64,000 bases of DNA from Polytrichum commune (GCA_950295325.1 OX485804.1:23808001-23872000), one strand, 5' to 3'. Shown: positions 1 to 12,300, counted from the first letter of the stretch. Notes: a model not told the origin generated them from the letters alone. A program made the numbers and translations.

Positions 1-1230
1 GGTGAGGTTCCTGATTTCTCAAACTAATGGAATGTCAACTTTCTTCCATTTTTGATTCCTTGCTCTCTGCCTTGTGCCCTACGGGTGAACGCCCGTGGGC
101 CATGTAACAAGTAACTTGGTTAGGCATGTCTTTATGAGGCACTTTGGTTGGTTCTGAGTATGTAAACTAGTTTGTGTGTGAGGCCTCGGATCCGAGGCCT
201 CTCGGCTGAGGCCACTTGAGGTTTTTTGATTCAAAGTATAACTTGTATGAATGAGGCACTTTGCTTGTTTTTGAGGATGTAAACTAGTTTGTGAATGAGG
301 CCTCGGATCGGAGGCCTCTTTTATGTGTTCCAAAACAAGTGTACGGAAGAGGCACTTTGGTTTGTTTTGAGTATGTAAACTAGTTTGTGAATGAGGCCTC
401 GGATCCGAGGCCTCTTTTATGTGTTCCAAAACATGTGTACGGATGAGGCACTTTGGTTTGTTTTGAGTATGTAAACTAGTTTGTGAATGAGGCCTCGGAT
501 CCGACGCCTCTTTTATGTGTTCCAAAACATGTGTACGGATGAGGCACTTTGGTTTGTTTTGAGTATGTAAACTAGTTTATAAATGAGGCCTCGGATCCGA
601 GGCCTCTTTTATGTGTTCCAAAACATGTGTACGGATGAGGCACTTTGGTTTGTTTTGAGTATGTAAACTAGTTTGTGAATGAGGCCTCGGATCCGAGGCC
701 TCTTTTATGTGTTCCAAAACAAGTGTACGGAAGAGGCACTTTGGTTGGTTTTGAGTATGTAAACTAGTTTGTGTGTAAGGCCTCGGATCCGAGGCCTCTC
801 GGCCGAGGCCACTTGAGGTTTTGTGATTCAAAGTATAACTTGTATGAATGAGGCACTTTGCTTGTTTTTGAGGATGTAAACTAGTTTGTGAATGAGGCCT
901 CGGATCCGAGGCCTCTTTTATGTGTTTCAAAACATGTGTACGGATGAGGCATTTTGGTTTGTTTTGAGTATGTAAACTAGTTTGTGAATGAGGCCTCCGA
1001 TCCGAGGCCTCTTTTATGTGTTCCAAAACAAGTGTACGGAAGAGGCTCTTGGTTGGTTTTGAGTATGTAAACTAGTTTGTGTGTAAGGCCTCGGATCCGA
1101 GGCCTCTCAGCCGAGGCCACTTGATGTTTTTTGATTCAACGTATAGCTTGTATGAATGAGGCACTTTGCTTGTTTTTGAGTATGTAAACTAGTTTCAAAA
1201 TGAGGCCTCGGATCTGAGGCCTCCTTTTAG
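1..1230. repeat. Diverged left part of the palindromic satellite
   Basis: The segment holds about a dozen copies of the 22-bp palindrome (half-site GAGGCCTCGGA), most about 96 bp apart. They are mixed with longer variant units in which the palindrome is followed by TCGGCCGAGGCC and then a CAAAGTATAACTTGTATGAATG-type stretch. Single-base variants of the palindrome occur near 309, 505 and 999. Positions 78-105 carry a second imperfect inverted repeat, ACGGGTGAACGCCCGT, which recurs in the 682-bp units further right. The minus-strand open frames here are by-products of a repeat length divisible by three. Confidence 0.9.
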
Positions 1231-1440
1231 TGCCCTCGATCAGCAGTCCCCAGGGAGTGGCTCCCGGGACTGCGAATGTTTAAACAGGCATAATTTCCTT
1301 CAATTTTGCTCAAATGGAGCAAGTGAGGTGTCCATCGGCATCTACATTTCACGTAGATGACGATAGAGTGGTTGATTGTTAGATTCGGAGACAACACGTG
1401 GAAGATATGGAGGTCTGAAGCTGCCGGGGGGGGGAAATGT
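1230..1440. repeat. ~210-bp block inside the satellite, related to the dispersed LTR-like repeat
   Basis: This non-palindromic block recurs at about 4402-4612 and 4889-5095 inside the satellite. It shares a clear order of short matches (GGGAGTGGCTCC, AGGCATAA(C/T)TTCCT, CATCGGCATCTAC, GAGTGGTTG) with the repeat at 51790-52758 and, in reverse orientation, with 35559-36482. All three satellite copies end in a run of G after GAAGCTGC. The block looks like a captured piece of that dispersed repeat which was then amplified with the array. Confidence 0.75.
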
Positions 1441-1474
1441 GTTTTGTTAAGTGCATATGTAGGAGCTAGGAGAA

Positions 1475-4258
1475 GAGGCCTCGGATCCGAGGCCTCTTTT
1501 ATGTGTTCCAAAACAAGTGTACGGAAGAGGCACTTTGGTTTGTTTTGAGTATGTAAACTAGTTTGTGAATGAGGCCTCGGATCCGAGGCCTCTTTTATGT
1601 GTTCCAAAACATGTGTACGGATGAGGCACTTTGGTTTGTTTTGAGTATGTAAACTAGTTTGTGAATGAGGCCTCGGATCCGAGGCCTCTTTTATGTGTTC
1701 CAAAACATGTGTACGGATGAGGCACTTTGGTTTGTTTTGAGTATGTAAACTAGTTTGTGAATGAGGCCTCGGATCCGAGGCCTCTTTTATGTGTTCCAAA
1801 ACAAGTGTACGGATGAGGCACTTTGGTTTGTTTTGAGTATGTAAACTAGTTTGTGAATGAGGCCTCGGATCCGAGGCCTCTTTTATGTGTTCCAAAACAT
1901 GTGTACGGATGAGGCACTTTGGTTTGTTTTGAGTATGTAAACTAGTTTGTGAATGAGGCCTCGGATCCGAGGCCTCTTTTATGTGTTCCAAAACATGTGT
2001 ACGGATGAGGCACTTTGGTTTGTTTTGAGTATGTAAACTAGTTTGTGAATGAGGCCTCGGATCCGAGGCCTCTTTTATGTGTTCCAAAACATGTGTACGG
2101 ATGAGGCACTTTGGTTTGTTTTGAGTATGTAAACTAGTTTGTGAATGAGGCCTCGGATCCGAGGCCTCTTTTATGTGTTCCAAAACAAGTGTACGGATGA
2201 GGCACTTTGGTTTGTTTTGAGTATGTAAACTAGTTTGTGAATGAGGCCTCGGATCCGAGGCCTCTTTTATGTGTTCCAAAACATGTGTACGGATGAGGCA
2301 CTTTGGTTTGTTTTGTGTATGTAAACTAGTTTGTGAATGAGGCCTCGGATCCGAGGCCTCTTTTATGTGTTCCAAAACATGTGTACGGATGAGGCACTTT
2401 GGTTTGTTTTGAGTATGTAAACTAGTTTGTGAATGAGGCCTCGGATCCGAGGCCTCTTTTATGCGTTCCAAAACATGTGTACGGATGAGGCACTTTGGTT
2501 TGTTTTGAGTATGTAAACTAGTTTGTGAATGAGGCCTCGGATCCGAGGCCTCTTTTATGTGTTCCAAAACATGTGTACGGATGAGGCACTTTGGTTTGTT
2601 TTGAGTATGTAAACTAGTTTGTGAATGAGGCCTCGGATCCGAGGCCTCTTTTATGTGTTCCAAAACATGTGTACGGATGAGGCACTTTGGTTTGTTTTGA
2701 GTATGTAAACTAGTTTGTGAATGAGGACTCGGATCCGAGGCCTCTTTTATGTGTTCCAAAACATGTGTACGGATGAGGCACTTTGGTTTGTTTTGAGTAT
2801 GTAAACTAGTTTGTGAATGAGGCCTCGGATCCGAGGCCTCTTTTATGTGTTCCAAAACATGTGTACGGATGAGGCACTTTGGTTTGTTTTGAGTATGTAA
2901 ACTAGTTTGTGAATGAGGCCTCGGATCCGAGGCCTCTTTTATGTGTTCCAAAACATGTGTACGGATGAGGCACTTTGGTTTGTTTTGAGTATGTAAACTA
3001 GTTTGTGAATGAGGCCTCGGATCCGAGGCCTCTTTTATGTGTTCCAAAACATGTGTACGGATGAGGCACTTTGGTTTGTTTTGAGTATGTAAACTAGTTT
3101 GTGAATGAGGCCTCGGATCCGAGGCCTCTTTTATGTGTTCCAAAACATGTGTACGGATGAGGCACTTTGGTTTGTTTTGAGTATGTAAACTAGTTTGTGA
3201 ATGAGGCCTCGGATCCGAGGCCTCTTTTATGTGTTCCAAAACATGTGTACGGATGAGGCACTTTGGTTTGTTTTGAGTATGTAAACTAGTTTGTGAATGA
3301 GGCCTCGGATCCGAGGCCTCTTTTATGTGTTCCAAAACATGTGTACGGATGAGGCACTTTGGTTTGTTTTGAGTATGTAAACTAGTTTGTGAATGAGGCC
3401 TCGGATCCGAGGCCTCTTTTATGTGTTCCAAAACATGTGTACGGATGAGGCACTTTGGTTTGTTTTGAGTATGTAAACTAGTTTGTGAATGAGGCCTCGG
3501 ATCCGAGGCCTCTTTTATGTGTTCCAAAACATGTGTACGGATGAGGCACTTTGGTTTGTTTTGAGTATGTAAACTAGTTTGTGAATGAGGCCTCGGATCC
3601 GAGGCCTCTTTTATGTGTTCCAAAACATGTGTACGGATGAGGCACTTTGGTTTGTTTTGAGTATGTAAACTAGTTTGTGAATGAGGCCTCGGATCCGAGG
3701 CCTCTTTTATGTGTTCCAAAACATGTGTACGGATGAGGCACTTTGGTTTGTTTTGAGTATGTAAACTAGTTTGTGAATGAGGCCTCGGATCCGAGGCCTC
3801 TTTTATGTGTTCCAAAACATGTGTACGGATGAGGCACTTTGGTTTGTTTTGAGTATGTAAACTAGTTTGTGAATGAGGCCTCGGATCCGAGGCCTCTTTT
3901 ATGTGTTCCAAAACATGTGTACGGATGAGGCACTTTGGTTTGTTTTGAGTATGTAAACTAGTTTGTGAATGAGGCCTCGGATCCGAGGCCTCTTTTATGT
4001 GTTCCAAAACATGTGTACGGATGAGGCACTTTGGTTTGTTTTGAGTATGTAAACTAGTTTGTGAATGAGGCCTCGGATCCGAGGCCTCTTTTATGTGTTC
4101 CAAAACATGTGTACGGATGAGGCACTTTGGTTTGTTTTGAGTATGTAAACTAGTTTGTGAATGAGGCCTCGGATCCGAGGCCTCTTTTATGTGTTCCAAA
4201 ACAAGTGTAAGGAAGAGGCTCTTGGTTGGTTTTGAGTATGTAAACTAGTTTGTGTGTA
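1475..4258. repeat. Homogeneous 96-bp satellite array, 29 phased palindromes
   Basis: Perfect or near-perfect 22-bp palindromes start at 1475, 1571, 1667 and so on to 4163. Since (4163-1475)/96 is exactly 28, there are 29 palindromes with no indel between them. Each contains GGATCC and two AGGCCT sites. Units differ by only a few substitutions, for example AAGTGT versus ATGTGT after CCAAAAC, CGTTCC for TGTTCC near 2464, and GAGGACTC at 2725. Because 96 is 32 codons, the minus strand stays open for 990 codons as a 32-residue repeat. That frame shows no sign of being a gene. Confidence 0.97.
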
Positions 4259-5255
4259 AGGCCTCGGATCCGAGGCCTCTCGGCCGAGGCCACTTGATGT
4301 TTTTTGATTCAATGTATAGCTTGTATGAATGAGGCACTTTGCTTGTTTTTGAGTATGTAAACTAGTTTCAAAATGAGGCCTCGGATCCGAGGCCTCCTTT
4401 TAGTGCCCTCGATCAGCAGTCCCCAGGGAGTGGCTCCCGGGACTGCGAATGTTTAAACAGGCATAACTTCCTTGAATTTTGCCCAAATGGAGCAAGTGAG
4501 GTGTCCATCGGCATCTACATTTCATGTAGATGAGGATAGAGTGGTTGATTGTTAGATTCGGAGACAACACCTGGAAGATATGGTGGTCTGAAGCTGCCGG
4601 GGGGGGAAATGTGTTTTGTTAAGTGCATATGTAGGAGCTAGGAGAAGAGGCCTCGGATCCGAGGCGTCTTTTATGTGTTCCAAAACTAGTGTACGGATGA
4701 GGCACTATGGTTGGTTTGGAGTACGTAAATTACTTTGTGTGTGAGCCCTCGGATCCGAGGCCTCTCAGCCGAGGCCACTTGAGGTTTTTTGATTCAACGT
4801 ATAGCTTGTATGAATGAGGCACTTTGCTTGTTTTTGAGTATGTACACTAGTTTCAAAATGAGGCCTCGGATCCGAGGCCTCCTTTTAGTGCCCTCGATCA
4901 GCAGTCCCCTGGGAGTGGCTCTCGGGACTGCGAATGTTTAAACAGGCATAACTTCCTTGATTGTTGCCCAAATGGGGCAAGTGAGGTGTCCATCGGCATC
5001 TACATTTCACGTAGACGACGATGGAGTGGTTGATTGTTAGATTCGGAGACCACACGTGGAAGATATGGAGGTCTGAAGCTGCGGGGGGGGGGATTGTATT
5101 TTGTTAAGTGCATAAGTAGGAGCTTTGGGAAGAGGCCTCGGATCCGAGGCCTTTTTTTGTGTCAAGGTTTGTGCTTGAAAAATGAAAATGTTAGGTTCAT
5201 TTTTGAATTCTCTCGGCCATTTTCTGTAGTATGTATTTCATAAGGAGGGGCATTC
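4259..5255. repeat. Transition zone between 96-bp array and 682-bp units
   Basis: The zone holds diverged palindrome units (near 4260, 4375, 4647, 4746, 4860, 5132) and two further copies of the ~210-bp captured block. It reads as an older, more diverged flank of the homogeneous array, with several palindromes carrying one or two substitutions. Confidence 0.85.
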
Positions 5256-5259
5256 GGAA

Positions 5260-8200
5260 GAGGCCTCGGATCCGAGGCCTCATTTTTGTGTCAAGGTATG
5301 TGCATGAAAAGTTAGGTTTTAACATGATCAAATGTGTGCCCCACGGGTGAACACCCGTGGGCCATGTAACAGGTAACTTGGGTAGGATTTAGCATCATCA
5401 CGGGGCGATGTCTCCATGTCAAAATTTTTTTTAAATTATGAGTTTTTTTTCTCTATATTCATAACCATTGATTATACCTTTTGGTTATTTTTTTGAAATT
5501 TTTTGTCATCTTCATTTTTCCTAGTAATTGTTTTAGTTGAATTCTGCGTCATTCTAGGTAGAAATGGTATGTTTTCTAGAAAAATATGATCATCAAATTT
5601 GGTCATGCTATTTTACTTCGTAGTAGATATCATGTATATCTACCTTCCAAAAAAATTTGAGAAAATTTTGACCCATTTGGTGGATGCAACTTGGCAATGG
5701 AGTGACCTCCCCTGGAACATCATCAAATGTGAACCTCACGGGTGAACACCCGTGAGCCATGTAACAAGTAAATTGGTTAGGTTTTAAAATCATCAAGGAG
5801 GGGCATTTGGAAGAGGCCTCGGATCCGAGGCCTCATTTTTGAGTCAGGTTGTCTGCTTGAAAAATGAAAATGTTAGGTTCATTTTTGAATTCTCTCGGCC
5901 ATTTTCTGTAGTATGTATTTCATAAGGAGGGGCATTCGGAAGAGGCCTCGGATCCGAGGCCTCATTTTTGTGTCAAGGTATGTGCATGAAAAGTTAGGTT
6001 TTAACAAGATCAAATGTGTGCCCCACGGGTGAACACCCGTGGGCCATGTAACAGGTAACTTGGGTAGGATTTAGCATCATCACGGGGCGATGTCTCCATG
6101 TCAAATTTTTTTTTAAATTATGAGTTTTTTTTCTCTATATTCATAACCATTGATTATACCTTTTGGTTATTTTTTTGAAATTTTTTGTCATCTTCATTTT
6201 TCCTAGTAATTGTTTTAGTTGAATTCTGCGTCATTCTAGGTAGAAATGGTATGTTTTCTAGAAAAATATGATCATCAAATTTGGTCATGCTATTTTACTT
6301 CGTAGTAGATATCATGTATATCTACCTTCCAAAAAAATTTGAGAAAATTTTGACCCATTTGGTGGATGCAACTTGGCAATGGAGTGACCTCCCCTGGAAC
6401 ATCATCAAATGTGAACCTCACGGGTGAACACCCGTGAGCCATGTAACAAGTAAATTGGTTAGGTTTTAAAATCATCAAGGAGGGGCATTTGGAAGAGGCC
6501 TCGGATCCGAGGCCTCATTTTTGAGTCAGGTTGTCTGCTTGAAAAATGAAAATGTTAGGTTCATTTTTGAATTCTCTCGGCCATTTTCTGTAGTATGTAT
6601 TTCATAAGGAGGGGCATTCGGAAGAGGCCTCGGATCCGAGGCCTCATTTTTGTGTCAAGGTATGTGCATGAAAAGTTAGGTTTTAACAAGATCAAATGTG
6701 TGCCCCACGGGTGAACACCCGTGGGCCATGTAACAGGTAACTTGGGTAGGATTTAGCATCATCACGGGGCGATGTCTCCATGTCAAATTTTTTTTTAAAT
6801 TATGAGTTTTTTTTCTCTATATTCATAACCATTGATTATACCTTTTGGTTATTTTTTTGAAATTTTTTGTCATCTTCATTTTTCCTAGTAATTGTTTTAG
6901 TTGAATTCTGCGTCATTCTAGGTAGAAATGGTATGTTTTCTAGAAAAATATGATCATCAAATTTGGTCATGCTATTTTACTTCGTAGTAGATATCATGTA
7001 TATCTACCTTCCAAAAAAATTTGAGAAAATTTTGACCCATTTGGTGGATGCAACTTGGCAATGGAGTGACCTCCCCTGGAACATCATCAAATGTGAACCT
7101 CACGGGTGAACACCCGTGAGCCATGTAACAAGTAAATTGGTTAGGTTTTAAAATCATCAAGGAGGGGCATTTGGAAGAGGCCTCGGATCCGAGGCCTCAT
7201 TTTTGAGTCAGGTTGTCTGCTTGAAAAATGAAAATGTTAGGTTCATTTTTGAATTCTCTCGGCCATTTTCTGTAGTATGTATTTCATAAGGAGGGGCATT
7301 CGGAAGAGGCCTCGGATCCGAGGCCTCATTTTTGTGTCAAGGTATGTGCATGAAAAGTTAGGTTTTAACAAGATCAAATGTGTGCCCCACGGGTGAACAC
7401 CCGTGGGCCATGTAACAGGTAACTTGGGTAGGATTTAGCATCATCACGGGGCGATGTCTCCATGTCAAATATTTTTTTAAATTATGATTTTTTTTCTCTA
7501 TATTCATAACCATTGATTATACCTTTTGGTTATTTTTTTGAAATTTTTTGTCATCTTCATTTTTCCTAGTAATTGTTTTAGTTGAATTCTGCGTCATTCT
7601 AGGTAGAAATGGTATGTTTTCTAGAAAAATATGATCATCAAATTTGGTCATGATATTTTACCCCGTAATAGATATCATGTATATCTACCTTCCAAAAACA
7701 TTTGAGAAAATTTTGACCCATTTTGGTGATGCAACTTGGCAATGGAGTGACCTCCCCTGGAATATCATCAAATGTGAACCTCACGGGTGAACACCCGTGA
7801 GCCATGTAACAAGTAAATTGGTTAGGTTTTAAAATCATCAAGGAGGGGCATTTGGAAGAGGCCTCGGATCCGAGGCCTCATTTTTGAGTCAGGTTGTCTG
7901 CTTGAAAAATGAAAATGTTAGGTTCATTTTTGAATTCTCTCGGCCATTTTCTGTAGTATGTATTTCATAAGGAGGGGCATTCGGAAGAGGCCTCGGATCC
8001 GAGGCCTCATTTTTGTGTCAAGGTATGTGCATGAAAAGTTAGGTTTTAACAAGATCAAATGTGTGCCCCACGGGTGAACACCCGTGGGCCATGTAACAGG
8101 TAACTTGGGTAGGATTTAGCATCATCACGGGGCGATGTCTCCATGTCAAATATTTTTTTAAATTATGATTTTTTTTCTCTATATTCATAACCATTGATTA

Positions 8201-8690
8201 TACCTTTTGGTTATTTTTTTGAAATTTTTTGTCATCTTCATTTTTCCTAGTAATTGTTTTAGTTGAATTCTGCGTCATTCTAGGTAGAAATGGTATGTTT
8301 TCTAGAAAAATATGATCATCAAATTTGGTCATGATATTTTACCCCGTAATAGATATCATGTATATCTACCTTCCAAAAACATTTGAGAAAATTTTGACCC
8401 ATTTTGGTGATGCAACTTGGCAATGGAGTGACCTCCCCTGGAATATCATCAAATGTGAACCTCACGGGTGAACACCCGTGAGCCATGTAACAAGTAAATT
8501 GGTTAGGTTTTAAAATCATCAAGGAGGGGCATTTGGAAGAGGCCTCGGATCCGAGGCCTCATTTTTGAGTCAGGTTGTCTGCTTGAAAAATGAAAATGTT
8601 AGGTTCATTTTTGAATTCTCTCGGCCATTTTCTGTAGTATGTATTTCATAAGGAGGGGCATTCGGAAGAGGCCTCGGATCCGAGGCCTCA
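5260..8690. repeat. 681/682-bp higher-order satellite repeat, five copies
   Basis: Copies begin with a palindrome at about 5260, 5942, 6624, 7306, 7987 and 8668. Each unit has two palindromes 553 and 129 bp apart, two imperfect inverted repeats around ACGGGTGAACACCCGT, and an AT-rich core of about 317 bp. Copies 1-3 are nearly identical to one another at 682 bp. Copies 4-5 form a second type at 681 bp with shared differences such as CCCCGTAATAG and TTTTGGTGATGC. Short minus-strand frames of 62-67 codons in every copy are repeat artefacts. Confidence 0.95.
5399..5715. mobile_element. Fossil hAT-like MITE embedded in each higher-order unit
   Basis: The segment begins CACGGGGCGATGTC and ends TGGAGTGACCTCCCCTGG. 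Its terminal inverted repeats are degraded versions of those at 60801-61210, and its AT-rich body matches that element over most of its length (for example TTTAGTTGAATTCTGCGTCA versus TTTAGTTCAATTCTGTGTCA). It is flanked by AGCATCAT on the left and AACATCAT on the right, a 7/8 match expected of an old 8-bp target duplication. Equivalent copies lie at 6081-6397, 6763-7079, 7445-7760 and 8126-8441. The insertion therefore predates amplification of the unit. Confidence 0.8.
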
Positions 8691-9300
8691 TTTTTGTGTC
8701 AAGGTATGTGCATGAAAATTTAAAATGTTATGCTCATTTTTAAATGCGCTTGGCCCTATTGTTTTGGGTAGTGCATAAGTAGGTATTTTGTAAAGAGGCC
8801 TCGGATCCGAGGCCTCATTTTTGTGTCAAGGTATGTGCTTGAAAAATGAAAATCTTATGTTCATTTTCGAATGCTCTCGGCCTTTTTGTTTTGGGTAGTG
8901 AATAAGTATGTGTTTTGGGAAGAGGCCTCGGATCCGAGGCCTTATGTTTGTGTGAATTTTATGCTAGAAAAATCAAAATGTTATGTTCGTGTAAGATTGC
9001 TCTCGGCCTTCTTGTTTTGGGTACTACATGAGTAAGAGGTTTGTGAAGAGGCCTCGGATCCGAGGCCTCATTTTGGAGACAATGTATGGGCTTTAAAAGT
9101 CAAACTGCTATGTTCACATAACATTTCTCTCGGCCTTTTTCTTTTGGGTAGTGCATGAGGAGGAGGTAGGAAAAGAGGCCTCGGATCCGAGGCCTCTCAT
9201 TCGTAGGTAGGTTAGTGCTAGAGTTTACCACTTGACTTAGCATTCGGCCATTACCATTTGTAGTTTGCTCTCGGCCTTGTATTGTTTTTGTGAGGATTTG
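8691..9300. repeat. Diverged ~125-130-bp satellite monomers at the gene edge
   Basis: Palindromes at about 8795, 8926, 9048 and 9175 are spaced about 124-131 bp apart. Each is followed by a tail containing CTCTCGGCC(T)TT and TTTTGGGTAGTG. The 129-bp spacing also appears inside the higher-order units, so this is probably the older monomer form. A last CTCTCGGCCTTGTATTG tail at 9268-9286 lies beyond the final palindrome, about 85 bp before the start codon of the next gene. Confidence 0.85.
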
Positions 9301-9368
9301 TTTCTTTATAGTTACGAAGTTATTGACTTTTCTTTGTGAAATTCTCATTTTCTCCATGTTCTTAGGAT
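9197..9368 (+). promoter_or_regulatory. Putative 5' leader/promoter of the ParB-methyltransferase gene
   Basis: This is the only sequence between the last palindrome (9175-9196) and the ATG at 9369. It still contains a satellite-monomer tail, so the promoter or 5' leader is at least partly satellite-derived. TTCTTAG ends three bases before the ATG and could be a 3' splice site of a leader intron. No convincing TATA box was seen. Confidence 0.35.
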
Positions 9369-12300
9369 ATGGACTCTTCACAGGTTGCGCAATCGCAACC
9401 CCAATCTGGAGAGGATGTTGTTCTTGCGGCCCCCGCGGTTGAAGTTGAAGCTGTGCAGGTTGAGAGTCTAAATTCGCAGGGCCCATTACAAATAGAGGTG
9501 AGTTGGATAGTTGTTGAGTAATTTGTTGAGCAAGTTTTTTGAGTTCTAGCTTTCTAAGTATGGTTTTACTATTTGTGTTTTTGTTAGGCTCTCGCAATAA
9601 GCGAAAATGCCGTTCAAGCAGTTGCCGACACGGATCCCGTGGTGTGTGAGCTTGAGCTTCGGAAATCACAAAATGAGGACTCCATTGGTGTTATCCAACG
9701 CCTCCGGATTAAGCCAACATGTAAATCCCGCTTATCCATTCCTTTGTGCCGCTTGAGAGCCCTCCCTCTCGTCCGTCCTATAAGTGAGGTTGAGGTGCAA
9801 CGCTTGGAATGTGAATTTGTAATGGGATACCGAGAGGGTGATCGGGTTCTTTACGTGTCTGCTTTCAACGACGTTCCCGTGGACCTCCCCATTCCCCTTG
9901 GTATTATGGCCTCTTGGAGCCCTCTCTGGCAAGAGGCCTCCGCAAAATTTGACGCCAAACTCAAGGAGGATCCGGATCTTGCACATTTCGCCGGGAAGAT
10001 GTTATTCGTCTGGGAAGGCAATCATCGTCTCACCGCTTGGTGGAGACACATCAATAACCACCACGCCGATGACAAGAGTTGGCATATCTCGGTGGGTTGC
10101 ATTGTTGTTGACCCTAGAGGATACACCGGTGTATTTCTCAATGCCATGAGCGACATTAATTGGTAAGCTCACTCATTTTTTTCATTTATTTTTTATTTTT
10201 GTTTCAATTCTTTTCCATTCTTTTCACCTCACGTTCCTCACATATTTTCTCTCAGGTCAACCGAGCATGATTATGTCAAGGCAAACATTCCGACCAAGCT
10301 CCTTCAAATCCGCACTTTTGGAAAGTTAGAGTTGTCCACCTTCAAGGATCTCATATCGCCATCTGACTACAAAGTATGCGAGAAGATAAAGGAGAGTCGT
10401 CCAACTTGGTACACCTTGACCGCGGATGTGTTCGTTAAGTTTCTTTACAAGGTATGGTTTGTGCATTCAATCATTTAGAACTTCCAACATAGACAATTTC
10501 TATGCCGATTATATGAACTCACAAGATCATTTCTTGCAGAGAGACATTTCGGCTCAAGCAGACCTTGCAGTGAGGCATTACCGTGAGACCACACCCGTTG
10601 CGGAGAGATCGGCCACTGAGATTTGGAATGTTATGACCAAGGCCCAGGAGAGGACAATCAAAAGTATTCGGGCCCGTTCTTTTGAGAAGTACATATCCGT
10701 TGCACACCCTGACAATGGAGAGGATTTTTTTCATGAGGTACTCTTTTGAACTCAAATCAATCTTGAACGCAATTCATCCAAATCACTCTTCAACTCTATT
10801 ACTCTTTTGAACTCAAATCATTTTTATTTTGTGCACAGATTGACCGCCATTTTAATGAGTTCTTTTCGACGGACATGACAATTGAAAAATTGCAAAAAAT
10901 TGTTACATGCCCGGTCGAACCTTCGTTCAAAGCTAAGTGGCTTTACTGGTGGAACGGCCCCCTTCGTGAAAGGTTAGATAACAAGTTCCCCGTCGACAAG
11001 CCTATGAGGGAGAGGGCTTTGGACGACTGGCTACACAAGGCGTCCTTCTGGGCTCAGGTAAATCCATTCCTCGGCCTTCTTCATTTTCATTTTCCTCTAT
11101 TCCATTTATCTCATATCTAATCATCTCCCTCTCTGCAGTTGGAGAAGGAAGTCGCGGTTGAAATTGAGACCTTAGAGGAGAGCCTCTCCGTCGACATTGA
11201 TTGGGACGCATCAGAAACTATCTTGCGCCCTCGTGAGTACGTTGATCATTGGCGGATTGTCCTTTGGGACAAGGCCTTCAAACCTTACCTCAGCGATAAG
11301 CTTGACATCGCCTTTGCCAAAGATGATAATCTCTTGGAGTTCGAGGAGGGGGCTCTCGCTATCAAGCGTGTGGCCTATCGGTAATACATCTATCCTCCAC
11401 TTTGCACCTCTCCTTAATTTCATTTCTTGCTCGTTTTCTTGGTTTTCTTACATTCTTGTTTTGTCATGTAGGTATATCATGAGAGAATTGGTTGTGAAGA
11501 ATGCATTGGCCTCATCTTCCTTGCCGGACTACCTCTCGGACTGGGTGAATATTTTTTCTAGCCTCTGCGTGTACACGACCGCGCAAACAAACAAGTTCTC
11601 CGAATTGCACTTGCAAGGTGGTGGATGGTACTTGGATTGTACTGCAGGATTTGTCCCCGGGGAAGAGAAGGCTTTGTTTGCTAGCCTTGTGGGTAGTGCT
11701 CCGGATGATAACATTGTTACCTTGGAGGAGCCTGACATCGTTGAGCTTCCCCCTCCTCCTTCTAAGGCACCAAGGAGAAAGGGCAGAGCAAAGAAGACCG
11801 CCACTCAAGCATCTTCCCAAGTTCTCATTCGGTCTGCTTCTAAGACCCCAGTTGAGCCACCCACCCTCCCACACAGTCCATCTATCGTTCCCTCCGTTGC
11901 TCCCTCTCTTGCCCCCTCTGTTACTCCATCTGCATTTCATCCACAATCTCTTGCCACTCCATCTCATAGTGGCATTTCTCTCCTCTCTTTGCCTCGCAAG
12001 AGGAAGGCCGCTCTCTTGGATACCAGTGCCACCTCTTCGGATGCCCCTAACACGCTTTCCCTCATCGAAAATGTGGACATGGTTCAACTAATGCTGGATT
12101 CCGAGGTTGCCGGAGGTCCCCTCCCCGCATATACCCGCATCCAAGAGTTCATTGCCAAGGTTTGTATACTTGCCTTCGTCAATTCTCAATTTTTTTTTCC
12201 TTTGCTTTGATTATTTCTTTCCTTCTTATTTTCTCATGAAGTTTCAATTGCAGGTTGGGGCAGGTCGTTCCCGTGTGAACACCTCGACTACAACTCACAA

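Noticed and set aside
1227-4199. 990-codon minus-strand open frame with a 32-residue repeat
   Set aside because: The 96-bp satellite period is divisible by three, so any stop-free frame stays open; it runs straight through captured repeat sequence and has no gene features.
1475-4258. CRISPR-like array of palindromic repeats and spacers
   Set aside because: The 'spacers' are identical to one another, the period is 96 bp, and the surroundings are plant nuclear DNA.
5608-8522. Five 62-67-codon minus-strand frames as a small gene family
   Set aside because: They are the same position in each tandem unit and lie across a MITE and an inverted repeat.
9732-12087. Long antisense frames opposite the ParB-methyltransferase exons
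   Set aside because: They are shadows of GC-rich exons; the plus-strand exons have consistent splice phases and recognisable motifs.
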